NCBI GenBank assembly: GCA_025093985.1
Contig: JACAAK010000002.1
Coordinates: forward strand, 1,612,001 to 1,676,000
DNA: 64,000 nucleotides
Direction: 5' to 3'
Source of the DNA: Calvatia gigantea
Taxonomy: Eukaryota; Basidiomycota; Agaricomycetes; Agaricales; Lycoperdaceae
The notes beneath the pieces are model-generated. The model worked only from the letters and a program-made list of their open reading frames with translations. It did not search any database and was not told the DNA's origin. A program made the translations under genes and the position numbers. Below, piece by piece: positions 45,557 through 57,145 of this stretch; the first letter of the stretch is position 1; the number at the start of each line of letters is the position of its first letter.

Positions 45557-46469
45557 GAAAAGAAAGGGTATAAACGCCGAAGGCTTGCCAGTGAGCGTTG
45601 GAGGAATCAATTTGCCAACGAGGTGTGTCAGCTATTCTTGTGCTATGGGTCTACCGGTGCTTGTAACTGCGTAAATGCGTGTTTCATAGGTTCGCAAGAA
45701 AGTGCAACTTGTGATGAAAATGCGCGACCGTGGGGCATGAAGTCCTTTGGATCCTTACGTGAGGACTGAAGGTTAGGTTGTGTATAGATGTTCCTCATCT
45801 CTGCGTCCCAATGGAATTTAATACAAGGGTTTTCGCAAATTGGCGCAGCCTATGGGGTTTTTGTATGATCTCCACCTTGTTTTCGCAGGAGTGATGCATC
45901 GTCCTTTGAATCATTCAGCAGGATAAGCGTCATCATCTAAGACGGAACTTAGCCCTTGCCTGGAAGCACAAGTTACTAAGTACCTCCAGCTTCCCTCGTC
46001 AGTTTTTATTAATTGCACTTCCTGAAGCTGGACATGACTCGAAGATCGGGGCCCGTCTCAAACAACGAGAAGATCTACGTCATTTTCGAGCTCATTTTAG
46101 ACGGAGCACCCTAAATTTGTTCCCTGCGATGCCGACTATGGGTGGGTCAACGCTCGTGAATCCAATGTTCATTTGATCACAAACGGGTAGCCGCCACAGG
46201 TTCAAAGGTAAGTGGATCACTACCTGTAATACCTAAGAAGCTCGGATGTAATACCTAATGAACTTGTGCAAATAGGGTAATTTTATCACCCAAGCTCAGC
46301 GTGGAACCGTACCGTGTAGGGTCCCGTACCCATTGTGAAGACGCCCATGCTCGTTGGGCGTAGCAAGGGGTTGCGACGTGGAAGCAGGTATATAACATGG
46401 TTTCCTCTTCCCCAGCTTCGTCACAACTCTTCCCCACATTCCGTTTTATATTCTCAATTCCTTATCACA
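45557..46469. other. Intergenic with promoter of the next gene
   Basis: No coding signal was found except short frames. It includes a clear TATA box at 46389-46395. Confidence 0.4.
46389..46395 (+). promoter_or_regulatory. TATA box
   Basis: TATATAA lies 75 nt before the ATG at 46470. It is followed by the pyrimidine-rich leader typical of strongly expressed fungal genes. Confidence 0.5.
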
Positions 46470-46842
46470 ATGTGTTACAACGTCCGTCCAACAACTACGA
46501 ATACTGGGCCGGCAAATCCTAATCCTATCGTATTTCCTCTAGGTCATCGACGGCCGCTACCACTCCCTTTGCCAGCATTTCGAGGCCATGTCCACCCAAA
46601 CCCATGACTGCAGAGAACAGAATTGCGTATTTAGCCGAAGACATGTCCACAACACGAGCAGTGAGCTTCCTGGCGAAACTTTTGTGATTCATCACCCACT
46701 GGACATTACAGCCTGTCGTGGAAGCTGCAAACGACTGATGGCCCTTCCCGTTCGAAACCCGATTAGGATATCGGACACAGAGTGTTCAAATTGCACGGTG
46801 AAAGCTCGTGATACAAGCATCAAATGCGAAAGCCCTGCATAG
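46470..46842 (+). CDS. Small Cys-containing protein (MCYN-type)
   Basis: The start reads MCYNVRPTTTNTGPANPNP. The second half, in a frame shifted by +1, reads HDCREQNCVFSRRHVHNTSSE, ITACRGSCKRLM and DTECSNCTVKARDTSIK. Small agaricomycete proteins beginning MCY and carrying spaced Cys/His pairs are known to me as hypothetical proteins; similarity is judged by eye only. The frame change between 46470 and 46588 could be a +1 error or an unrecognised intron. No signal peptide is seen. The strong-looking promoter supports expression. Confidence 0.45.
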
Positions 46843-47269
46843 ATGTTAGCCTCTTTGCGTCTCGCTTTGCTCTCGGGTATTCTTTCAAATTGCTTATTTA
46901 TTCAGGGTTTCCGGTTTCTTATTCGACGTTCCATCCTAAACGTATGGGAACCACGTACTGTAAATTTAACCTTGCAGAGTCCCGACGATTATGTCTATTA
47001 TCACTGCTTTCCGCTATAATCTTACCACGTGTCTGGACTTAATTACATTAATCGCATTGTTATCCACCTACATTTGATATTTGTTTAAACAGCTGTTGTC
47101 CGTGGAGTCATCCTGGGGAATCATTTTGCATTGAGACACAACAGGAAACACACACAATGTGTGTCACTTGACAACCAGGTCTATAATTGTCCAGAAGAGG
47201 AACAATAAGTTCTGCTCAACGACCTTGTTTTTTTGTTGAACAACAAAACACCTCCGTACATAATGGACT
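46843..47269. other. Intergenic, no gene seen
   Basis: This is AT-rich spacer with a CACACACAATGTGTGTC near-palindrome at about 47150-47166. A short upstream ORF (MDYGK, ATG at 47262) overlaps the next gene's start codon. Confidence 0.4.
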
Positions 47270-48983
47270 ATGGCAAATGATACTTGCTTACCACCTCCCT
47301 TTTCGCTCAACGGTTCTCAGATTGCAATGTTCGGTCCTCGCAAGCCCGGCCTCCTCCAATACGTGACAAATACGACACTTCCCCATATCCCAGAAGTTGC
47401 GGGAATGCCCCCTGTGCCACCTAGAGGTCACAAGAGTCACAAAAATAATTTGTCTGTCAAGTCCGAAGCTTGGCGACGCCTAGAGAACATTTACCAGATC
47501 GATCCTTCGGGACTTGCTCAACAAATTGTCGCCTGTGAGTCCATCCAGCGCAACGGTCTTCAATGGTGCACTCACACAGAGAGCTGCTGTAGGGACATTG
47601 GCGAATATACGGAATATATCATTTGAATTTGAATGTCTCCATGCAGCCGAAAAGCTGTCGCTTGGGACGCGGAACCGCGACGGTCGACCTCGTGTGCTAG
47701 ACCATCCGATAGACACCATCGATCGGTGGGTGACGCATGTGCGTCTAGCAGGGGGTTTACTGATATATATATTAGCCTCGGGGCTTTCCTCGATATTCTA
47801 CCACTGAAGTCAGCTCAAAGGCTATTCCACATCCTGTACCCAGACACTCTTGATTGGCATTTCAAACTCAACCAAACGTACGATAATGACCAGACTACTT
47901 TTGACTATTTTCTTTGGACGCGGACGCCCCAGGATGGAAGTGCAACCCAGGACGAACTTGTTGTTGCGTATCAACCACCCTGGATTTTATCTCAAGCCGA
48001 TTTTGAAGAATTTGTTACATGTAGCTCAGTAAGTTCGTGTTCCTTGGACCGTGACCCTTGTTTACGCTCTCCCAGCTCCCTCCATTCATAACTCCAGGAT
48101 ATATTTATCCCTCAGAACTCCAAAGCAAACACAGAATATGGGCCAAGGTATGAGCCACTCTGAATACTTGGGCCATTCCTTACGTCTATTCAGCTCTGGG
48201 ACACTTGTGTTAAACACGACACCAAATGGTTTATCATCACATCTTGGAATATCTGGGCATTTGGGGGGTTCTCCGATGGTAGGCGCGGGGTTCTGCTAGG
48301 GTGATTTTGTCTAACCCTCTACCTTTAGGGTGGTGCTCAGGTTTCATCTCCGATATTTGGCATCTCGATGAACATACCCCCACAGTCCTGGAGTGTATTA
48401 CTTTTTGGGTCGCGTCCGCCATGGAGTGTGGAGGTAGTTACCAGAGACCGAAGGTGGGTTGCCTTGATTTCAGCAACCCAAGGCGTATCAATATGCCGGC
48501 TCGACTCTATGACGTCCTAAGCCGGGACCTTGAAGCAGCCTTTGCGCTTGCACAAACGTCAAAGTAACTGATGCAGACCATGAATTATGTAGGTGCCTGA
48601 ACCAGTCAATGCTCTGCGAGCTGAAATCAGGCTTCCTGCACCCCAAGGTGAAGTTCCTTTAGCGGTGGTCTCAGAATCAAATTGGAAGGGCAATAACCAA
48701 GGTAATCTATCACTGTGCGATGTCCCGCCTTTGTTTTTCTCATATACTTGTAGATGCACCTACATCAGCACACTTGACATCATTATCAGCCTCCCTTTCG
48801 CATCAGGGACTCGATGACTATGCGCCTCCCCCGGTTGAGAGGGCGAAGCCCGTCCGAGCTGCCTCCATCCACCAATGGCGGTCCTCCGTCTATGGGAACC
48901 AAGATGAGCATATACCAAAAAGCTCGAGGGCGCTCGCTGATGAAGAGGGGACCACATGTTTCCTTGGCGAATGGTTGATCTAA
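47270..48983 (+). CDS. Agaricomycete-type hypothetical protein
   Basis: The family is recognised only as a common, uncharacterised one in mushroom genomes. It reads MANDTCLPPPFSLNGSQIAM, WRRLENIYQIDPSGLAQQIV, then FLDILPLKSAQRLFHILYPD, WHFKLNQTYDNDQTTFDYFL and TPQDGSATQDELVVAYQPPWIL. A later exon set has the pattern LWDTCVKHDTKWFIITSW then WAFGGFSDG and VLECITFWVASAMECGG. The last exons read VPEPVNALRAEIRLP and APPPVERAKPVRAASIHQWR, ending CFLGEWLI. Introns are numerous; the exon order near 47530-47770 is not fully resolved. No catalytic motif is seen. Confidence 0.6.
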
Positions 48984-48993
48984 GCGGAAAATG

Positions 48994-50346
48994 TCAATGA
49001 ACTTCATTTAATGTATCGTGTTGAGTCCCGGTTGTATGCATAACAGGGGTATGTCCACCATGTGATGAGTTTGGGGTTTTGTTATCAAAAGACTCTTGAG
49101 TGGTGGCATCGTTGGCCAATGTTTGGGTAGTCATAGAAAACGGCGCAAACATTCGGTTGTGAGAAAGCAAGGACACTGGTGGCGTAACCTAAATCGGACT
49201 TAGACTCTGCTCCATTGTGTTGGTTTAACTTACTGAAATTATAGAAGAAATATATGGATAGGAAGCCGCATCCTGCGCCTTATAAAAATCTAGAAGGATT
49301 GATAATGCGACTACCCGAACACCGGTTTTAACGACAGAATGAAGTTGAAAAAGGCGACATCGTACCTGCAACGGACGACAGTTCACTCTCAGCGAGCTGG
49401 AAGTGCTCTATGGCAAATCTCGTTGCGTCTGGGGACGGGGGTTTGTGAGTTGGAGGAGTAGGTAAGGACATTGAAGGAGCAGTGGCAGATATACGAGCAT
49501 CGAGTGAAGGTGAGTTAGGCCCGTCGTGGACCCGCTGACCGAGGACGTAGCAAGCGGCCGCGATTATCTTTGGAGGATACAACACACACAAAGGTGTACG
49601 ATATCTATGATTGAAGTTAAGATGGGGAATCGGACGCCAGCCCGGGCTCACTAACGAGTCGTGTGCAATGCTCCACGCGTACTCTTGCACAATGTCATCA
49701 GTTAGAGCGGCGTCAAAAATGTCGACTAGGTGGGAATGAGGGTTTTCGACCACGAGGTCGAAACAGATGGCCTCCAACAAAACCTCCTCCGCGAGAAGAA
49801 TTGCAGTCTGACATTGTTCCACCTCCTATGAAGACGATGCATTTGCTGTGGCCAAAATCAGGACTTGACGACACGTACCTTCCCGTCAGCGGGGATGTTG
49901 TTGACGTCTGTGTTATGAATTTTTGCCTGACATACTCTCGCCACGTCCCGAAGTTTCCGACCACATTCCTCTGTTTTGGTGGCGAGAAAGATACAAGCGG
50001 CAGCAACGTCCTTCAAAGCTAAGCGTTGAATGTATTATAGGAAAAGCGAATAAGTAGTCCCACCTGGCGGTGAAAGTTATTCATAGAATATCGCATATAA
50101 AAGCGGTGAAACCATGTTGCAGCAGTGCACATGGCTGAAGTTGGACTGCAAAGAGGAGCGTTAGAGTGGAAGAGAATGAAAGAGTTGAGCCATAGAAACC
50201 AACAGGGCCAATGAGGAACCTAAGCGGAAAAGAAACTCCACCCCTCTTGCGCGATCATACAACTCCCTCGACTTGGGAGTTTCGGAAGGTGTAGAATCAA
50301 GAGCTGATAAAAGAAAGTACCACTGTGGACTCGTAGTGTCCGCCAT
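48994..50346 (-). CDS. Cyclin of the transcriptional-CDK class (cyclin K/T/L-like)
   Basis: This is a cyclin-box protein that would activate a Cdk9/Cdk12-type kinase on RNA polymerase II. It reads MADTTSPQWYFLLSALDSTP, ELYDRARGVEFLFRLGSSLAL, TAATWFHRFYMRYSMNNFHRQ, DVAAACIFLATKTEECGRKLRDVARVC (the classic first-box core) and EQCQTAILLAEEVLLEAICFDLVVENPH. The second box has AAACYVLGQRVHDGP. The tail is Pro/Ser/Thr-rich and ends TQHDTLNEVH. Introns at about 49180-49225 and 49240-49370 were placed by frame. It lies 10 bp from the stop of the convergent hypothetical gene. Pch1/Ctk2/Bur2 types cannot be told apart by eye. Confidence 0.78.
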
Positions 50347-51813
50347 GGTCCAAGTTGAAGCTTTGAAGTCCAGCTGATGGTCTGCTCGACTCTGAACCTG
50401 CATCAGTGTCCTCGTGTTGAGATTTTGATGATTACGTGACTTGCCGCAAGTGGTAAGTCGGTTTAGAAAAATCAGCCTGCCCATTAAATTGACTGGCACC
50501 CTGACACGGCGCTCTGGCGACCCTACGGAGGAGCAGCTGTGCTAACAATGAGGAAAGGCTGCACACCTTGTTGAGGATGGCCCAAATTTCCGCTCCCGCA
50601 TCTCCAAGGGTCCGATGTGCTCCGTTCAACTATTGACAGATCAGGTCCAACGGCAGTTCTTGAGGACAGACAGAGCCAGCTCAGTAGTGCCTCCCGATCG
50701 GGTCGTCAGACCTCATTAATGTCCTTCCGGTCCTGCTCCTCCGGTTACGCTGCTTTGATTGCACCATACCTACGGCGCCCCTCCTGCCATTGGGAAACTA
50801 CCTCCGTACATTTGGATGCTCACACCCTGTATATATATCCGACCTCATTTTTGGTCATTCCCCAAGGGATCGGATGTCCTTATCCTACGCAGGCTACTTT
50901 TTTCCATGCAAGACGTCACCGGTAGGAAACCTGGTCACCTGTGCTACAATAGGTCATGCAGAGCGTCGAATATAAAAATCCTTTCCGCTGATAGTTGGAC
51001 GTCTCCTCGGCTCACACATACGCCATGTGGGGGGTAAATCCGACATCCCGGAATACTGTTGTCTTACTTCGGTCTCTCCCTAGGGTTCCCACTTTTCCTT
51101 TCGTCATGGATATCTCAACGCGTGTGGGAAGCGTGCTCCTCGACCCGCGATTAGATATCATCACCTCCCCCGCTTGGTATTTCTCTTCATGCCTTGATAC
51201 CCTAGCAATCATTGAGCCCATCTGCTATCTCGTATTCGATGGACTTGAAAAACCCCGGACAACCCCGGTTCAAATTGAGCAGTTCCCCGTACCGCAACCG
51301 TTAGATTGGCATCATACCATTGGCTGGCTTGAGTGTTTTGCCATCCCTAGTGGAACCCCAGCTTCCCAGTAAATCGGGAGGAAATTCAGCTCCTTTTCAG
51401 AGCTCACTTTTCCACCACCTTGAGGGTAAGAAGCGATGCCTACTAAATATCTCCTTATGCGCACTTCTTCTTGTGACACCCTCTTGAGAAATATTGATCT
51501 ATATAGAAAGAGGTCTAGACTTGACACCTATTGCTACATGGTTTTTGTGGCTGTCATCACGACTGTTCGACGCTCCGCTTTTTCCACTACGATCAACTTC
51601 TACCGACCTTCTGCCGTCGTTAAGATCCTTCCTCCCCTTGGTCAGCGCATTCGGGACAAAATTTATCGTGTGTAACATCTACATCGAGATAAGCAATCGT
51701 CCTGGTATTCTTCGACAACCGAAGGCTAAACGGTCCCCCCTACCGTACTGTTGTGGAAACTGGTGGCTGGTGATGCCGTGGGTAAAGTTAGCCTCATCTT
51801 TCTTTCCCAATTT
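50347..51813. other. Long stretch with weak coding-like frames (+ strand)
   Basis: Short plus-strand frames include RVPTFPFVMDISTRVGSVLL at about 51085 and PAWYFSSCLDTLAIIEPICY at about 51170, with a further frame at about 51494-51817. They do not assemble into a recognisable protein. This may be a poorly conserved gene, a decayed gene or spacer. Confidence 0.25.
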
Positions 51814-52141
51814 TTAGATTTGCTCACTACTGCCAACAGGTTCTGCCACAATCTGGTCCGCAATATTGAGGATGTTTCCTGCTAAATTTGCAGTACCTGT
51901 CGTCGCACTCAACCTACGACACATCTCAACATAGCGGCGGTTGGAATCGAAGATTATAGTACCGTCTCGTCGGGCTAACAAGAAAGCTTGGTCCACAAAT
52001 AGACAAAGAGCTCAAACCTCCACATACCGCAGCAACAAGATGCCCGCACTTAGTATATTTGTGTTTTACTCTAAGGATCGTAGTCGCGATAAATTATTCC
52101 CAGCATAGAAACAGCGGCACTCACTGTCGAAGACGGCACAT
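51814..52141 (-). CDS. Possible small protein with MC start and CGH motif
   Basis: Three short exons can be joined: MCRLRQ, then VKHKYTKCGHLVAA, then RRDGTIIFDSNRRYVEMCRRL, running on to ADQIVAEPVGSSEQI. Introns are about 50 nt (gtgagtgc...CCTTAG; gtatgtgg...TTGTTAG). The YTKCGH block recalls the MCY-type small proteins such as that at 46470. The homology is weak and judged by eye. Confidence 0.35.
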
Positions 52142-53025
52142 GTCAAGAGGTGGCTCGATAGATGGAATGGGAGGCGGTTGTGGGGTCGTAACCGACGCGT
52201 AGAGACGAGCTGCAAGTCAAGGATATTCATTCCATCTCCATGATTTATACTGCGAAGGCGTGCATGATGTGCCTAAATGACACCGATTCTTCTTAGGGAA
52301 CGGAACTGAGGATATGCTGAAGCTGATTGAATGTAGATTAACCGCTTCGGGTTGCCAATAGTTGGTCGAGTGAACGTATCAAGATAGCCTGCCATATTTT
52401 TTGCAAATAGATTCTTTGAACAGCAGCCGAATCTATCATTGGGCACTTCGAATCTATATGGGTTCTGGTGTTCGTGGGCCTGACGTACGCCCCTTATCCT
52501 CGAGTCGATTGCTCTGAACGTAGCCACCCTCCTCTGTGTCGGTAACGTCAAAAAGCTAAAACTCAAATGCTTGATGCAGGCACACGACTATTTTTCTCCA
52601 CCCGCTTCCACTACCAGGCGGCAAAATGTCGTCATGTACATAGAGGACGGTAGGGTATTCCTAGCTCAAGGGAAAAAGTCACCTGAAGACCTTTGTGCAC
52701 TTACGAAGTCTCACACACACAGAGATAATGGAAAATGCCAGGTGCGCAGCGTGGTGTGGTTGTGACATACCATCATAAATGGATCAATGACAAGAGGCTG
52801 CCGCATCCAATGTCGTGGACAACACGAGATATTAATATCGTACATGTGGTCGGGTTTTCCATCAGTTTTATCTAATTAATGTCAGAGGTCTTTCAATCAG
52901 GAGAACCTCAATCGAGCCGTAGCCATCGCTTATCATGAAGTCGCATCGTCAGGTTCGGAACCGTTGAGATCATTGTGGAACATAATGACACTCCGCCGGA
53001 ATGGCGGAAACCAACGTATACGAAT
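52142..53025. other. Intergenic, no gene seen
   Basis: An open minus-strand frame at 52273-52566 has no protein-like pattern. Otherwise nothing is recognised. Confidence 0.4.
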
Positions 53026-54555
53026 TCATCCCGCAAACATACCAACAAGGTATTGGCTTACGCCTTCAGGTGTGAGGCTCCCCACATCCGAGAAAACGAG
53101 CGAGATCAGGTCTGGCCTGGAAATCGATGTTAGCTAAGGCGGCATTTTGTGAGTGCTTTGTACCTTGTGTAATCAACGTCCGGATTGTTCTGACAAATCT
53201 GCTCTTGTGTAATTTTCGCGGCAAGGGAAGAATCCGTGATGGAGCCACCTGATGTTTCCCGTTTTCGGTCTGTCGTACTTGAGGAGTCGATCGGGTTCCT
53301 CCCCATCAATCCGGATGGATCAGGTTGAAGGGCTTGAGTAAAAGAGAGAATTCTTGAATTATGGCTGGGTAGATCATATTGAGATAGGGGAAACAGGCGA
53401 TGGAATTTATAACTAGACATGAAACAAGTGGCATGAGTGGGGGTTAAAGATTAATATACCATGAGGGATATATTTACCTCTCAGCCAGTGCGTAGAATGG
53501 CTTATTCGCGGCTTTCGCAATGATCGCTATTTGGTTGCTTCCGACTGCATTTATGAGGCCGCCACTCTCCACTACGGCTTCTGAGCCGACGAGAACGAAG
53601 TCAACTTTGTCCATGACATATGCGACAGCGGCATCTAATATAACGGAACAAGGTATACCAGCAGCGGTTAACGCCTCGGCCGTCTTTATCCTGAGGGGAG
53701 TTAGTAACGTCATGAGTGAAAGATCCAGAGGGACGAACCCGAGCCCACGAGGACGCGCTTCTGTCACAAAGACTGCGAAAAATAGTAAGATAAGGGGACG
53801 GACAGGTTATAAGTCCATTCAGGCAATACAAACCAGATATCCGTTTGCGCTTATGCGCTAGAAGCAGGGTCTGCATGACCACTCTGGAGTAGGAATGCGT
53901 CAAGATCTGTGATAGCGATTTAAGAACACCGATGACGATTGGTGCTTGGGTATTACGAACCACTGAACCGTCCTTAATGAATCCGACAGCCAAATTAGCA
54001 ATTTTTTGGCGATAGGTCAAAGCTTCGGTCGCATATTGCTGCCCTTGTCTGATGAGCTCCCTCTTGAGATCCACAAAGTTCTGTCCTCGAGTAAGCTATT
54101 GCGTCCGATCAGAACCGGGTGGTTTTGTCAACACACCGCAGAGTCATGTGGGAATAAAGTGACAAAGGCAATAAACAGCTCGCAACCAGCATTCAGGCTG
54201 ATAGGGTTAGGCATTCGCTGTTTGAGGACCTCCGCCCCATCGTGAAGGGCTTTGACAAGTTCAAACATAGTTCCCGCTGGGGTATTTAATCAGTCCAGAG
54301 CAAGACCCAGGAGGTGCACAATATCACCGTTCGAATTTTCGATAACCTCCGTGAGGGCCAGGATTGCAGCGAGCGGTGGGGACATCTATGTCCTTCGTGT
54401 TCCTGATTGCACCTTGATATAAACAGTCGAAAAGAACGCACTTGCTCATCCTTTAGAATGCGCTGGAAGGCATCATGGATATTAAAGCTACTCCCCTCAC
54501 TATTCTCGGGTGCCGAGGTTGAGGGAAGTGGTGGTAGTGGTGAAGTGGTTGCCAT
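53026..54555 (-). CDS. GCN3: Translation initiation factor eIF2B subunit alpha
   Basis: This is the regulatory subunit of the eIF2 guanine-nucleotide exchange factor, which senses phosphorylated eIF2 alpha. It reads MATTSPLPPLPSTSAPENSE, FNIHDAFQRILKDEQ, PPLAAILALTEVIENSN, AGTMFELVKALHDGAEVLKQ, NPISLNAGCELFIAFVTLFP, FVDLKRELIRQGQQYATEAL, ILTHSYSRVVMQTLLLAHK, FVTEARPRGLG, IKTAEALTAAGIPCSVILDA, DFVLVGSEAVVESGGLINAV, FYALAE, FHRLFPLSQYDLP and NPDVDYTRPDLISLVFSDVG, ending QYLVGMFAG. About nine introns, each giving an exact join, cover the gene; one (51 nt) hides an in-frame TGA near 54290. There is no frame break. Confidence 0.93.
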
Positions 54556-56082
54556 TATCTATTGAAACGGAGGTCAGGCGCTGGAAGATGGAGCCGAGTT
54601 TATATCTCACAACTCCAATCCGGGGGACAGAACGCCGACGAGCGTGCTAGGACACAACCGCTCGACTTTTGTGATTGAGTCAACCTACCTTCAGACTTGT
54701 CCAATTCGAGTGTCTGATTGATGCGTAGCGTGACACCCGTGACCAGATAGGCCATACATTCTCCCTTATCAAACAAAAAAAAACAAAAACAAAAAAAAAG
54801 GCGACATCTAGACGTTCCTCGACCAGCTGTTGGAAATTTAAAACATCGGATAATATTGCTAGCTCTCCGACTGTTTGCTCAGCGCTCAGCGCTGAGTATT
54901 GCGGAAATGGTTTCTCCCCCGTAATCGGGATCCGATCACGCGACGCTCAGTCCTCACCCTCCTCCTCCTTGAACCGCCTGACTTGAACTACGGTTTTGAT
55001 GATCAGATGGTTCTCAGCTAAATTAGGCTTCTTGAGGGATTGGTGGAGATCATTGTCCTTCCAGCGGGACATTTTAGTTTAGAAGAGGCGGACTAAGGAA
55101 TGGAGAGTCATGGTCTTTAACTGGCTGCTTCACCTCGCCGAGCTTCGTTCCACCTCTGTGCTGAGGCCAGGGATAAGGTCGGAACCTTCTAGCAGGCGGG
55201 ATTCGAGCTGAAGCGTGCGCATCGCATGCCTGAGGGAGTGTCATTAAATGGCTTGTTGCTAGAGAAACTGAGCCCAAAAGGTAATTTCCGAGAGGCTGAA
55301 ACAATGAAGTCTACATTTATATTGCAGGGTCGAATGGAGGGAGGGTTGGTGAGGCGCAGACGCCGAGATAAAAATCTGCGCAAGGATCGGTGGAAAGGAA
55401 GGGAGGCTGCTAACGAAAAAGAGGGTGCTGTTGACATGAGCAGTAGAATGGAGTTCGAGCCCTTGTTGAGGACAGTGAGCTGAATTATTTTCTCTTGTTG
55501 GATTGACGACAGCAACATAACACCTTGAATGAATAAATATTTCTCAGGTACGGTCATATGTCATGGATTGGGACGAATGGGGTGGGGGGAGCAGTGGAAA
55601 ATCAACATATGCAACAAGGTAACGAAAAGAAACGAGTAGAGCAGCAGAGGAGAGAAGGATTGATAAGGATTTGCAAGATGGCGCGGTGGGAGGACGGCTA
55701 GAAGGGAAGGGGTGGCGGGGGGTCTGTAGCCAAAAGAGGAAAAATGGCTCGGGGGTGAATACACGTGTATTTTCGCCCGACGCCTTCTGGCTGCTAAACG
55801 TTTCAAATTCATTTTTCTCCGCCAGGGTCCGGCTGCCGCTCACTACAAAAGGCCACCCGTATTATGAATTTTTCCTCTTTCCCCTTCTAAAACGTTCTCC
55901 CGGCGCCCCTCCAAGAGCCCCCAGCCCTTCGCCGCCTCGCCTCCTCTTATCGATCATCGCCACACCGCAGAACACCTATCCATTTCTCGTAAGCAGCACT
56001 GGTCCCTGCATCCTTACTTTGCAATTTATAGCCGTTTTCTTTTGTAGTTTTCACTTCCAAAAAACCCTTCCAACACCCCGGC
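54556..56082. other. Intergenic, no gene seen
   Basis: This is 1.5 kb between two divergent genes. It contains an A-rich run (AAACAAAAAAAAACAAAAAC at about 54773) and CT-rich tracts near 55880-55960 just upstream of the next ATG, typical of a 5' leader. No RNA gene is recognised. Confidence 0.45.
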
Positions 56083-56703
56083 ATGTACACACCTCAGTCC
56101 AAACCCGAGGTTGTCTTCTCCAGTGATGTGAGGAACATGGATGAATGGGCCCAGCGGACCCGTATACCGCTCACTACTGCAGAGGCCCTCGGCACAACCT
56201 ATGCTCGCTCTCATCGTTGGCTCCAGCAACTCAAAAACCGTCTCATCCGAGAACATGGCTGGGTGGAAGCTTCGTCCAATGACCACCGACTCCTTATTTC
56301 CCTCGAATCCACATCCATCTGGCGTTCTTCCGTTGGCCTGCCTGCTGGTCCAAAGATGAAACTTCAGCTTCCCGTTCACGCTAGTTCGTTTTTCTCCCCG
56401 GAGAGGCGTGTTCAATGGGAAATGGTCTTTCACAGCGATACATTCGAGTCTATGCGAAAGATTTGCCCTCCCATCAATGACATTTTAAATCTTATCCAGT
56501 GTCTTTTGACTGGTATGGTGACGCTTGTGTTTGAGGAACGCCTTCCAGAAGGCCTCTACAAAACAACGCGTGGCCTTCCACAAGTATCGTGGATCAACGA
56601 AAACGAGGCAGCGCTGATTGAGGTGTTTGGGCAATCACATCTGAAAGCCTTGCGAAAGGCATCCAGCGATGTGGCGTACAAACTTGAGGTTTTCCCTCAC
56701 TGA
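56083..56703 (+). CDS. Single-exon hypothetical protein, 206 aa
   Basis: This is an intact frame from MYTPQSKPEVVFSSDVRNMD to DVAYKLEVFPH. It contains TTAEALGTTYARSHRWLQQL, GWVEASSNDHRLLISLEST and WEMVFHSDTFESMRKICPPI. It is intron-free, unusual for this region. No domain, signal peptide or membrane span is seen. Codon use and the CT-rich leader support a real gene, but the function is unknown. Confidence 0.65.
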   Translation: MYTPQSKPEVVFSSDVRNMDEWAQRTRIPLTTAEALGTTYARSHRWLQQLKNRLIREHGWVEASSNDHRLLISLESTSIWRSSVGLPAGPKMKLQLPVHASSFFSPERRVQWEMVFHSDTFESMRKICPPINDILNLIQCLLTGMVTLVFEERLPEGLYKTTRGLPQVSWINENEAALIEVFGQSHLKALRKASSDVAYKLEVFPH

Positions 56704-57145
56704 CGTTGATTTCCGATATTTCACCGACGGATTTTTGGTCAGGGGTTACTTTGTTTCTTTGTGCAATTTCTGTTCATTGTTCCACTTGTGCACATCCTTG
56801 TTTTCCGACGGCCTTTTGCATATTTTTATTGCCATGGCTCCGTAATCATCGCCTTTCAGTCTTGGGCCTGTTTCCAACACTGTTCTCGGCGCTTTCATCA
56901 GCCTTTGTTGTTTTTCACATCCGGTCCAACTTACATTCCCATCATCCTCCTAAAGTAATATCCATATACTTACTCTCTTGCCAACCCTATACTTAGCCTT
57001 AATACACTCAATGGCATTGTTCTCGATGTTCTCAATAAATTCCTAATTACTTTTGTAGATTACGTAACATTGGCTAGGTTACTGGCTCGAGTCATCAGCG
57101 CTCAGCCAACGCCAAGTTCCCCCGCAGCTTCCTCCGCTCCTTAGT
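56704..57145. other. Intergenic, no gene seen
   Basis: This is the 3' flank of the orphan gene and the promoter of MetAP1. It is T-rich, with no further coding signal. Confidence 0.4.

Noticed and set aside
52273..52566. 97-residue minus-strand open frame
   Set aside because: There are no splice partners, no protein-like pattern and no recognised motif, and it overlaps nothing conserved.
53130..53420. Separate small gene starting MSSYKFHRLFPLSQ
   Set aside because: This is the C-terminal exon of eIF2B alpha; the text before NPDVDYTR and the following PDLISLVFSDVG belong to that family.
54286..54330. In-frame TGA in the eIF2B alpha gene as a nonsense mutation
   Set aside because: A 51-nt intron (gtgatatt...CCCCAG) removes it and gives ENSN-AGTMFELVKAL.
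55120..55240. Possible tRNA-like stretch with a GATTCGAGC box
   Set aside because: No acceptor stem, D arm or anticodon arm could be drawn around it.
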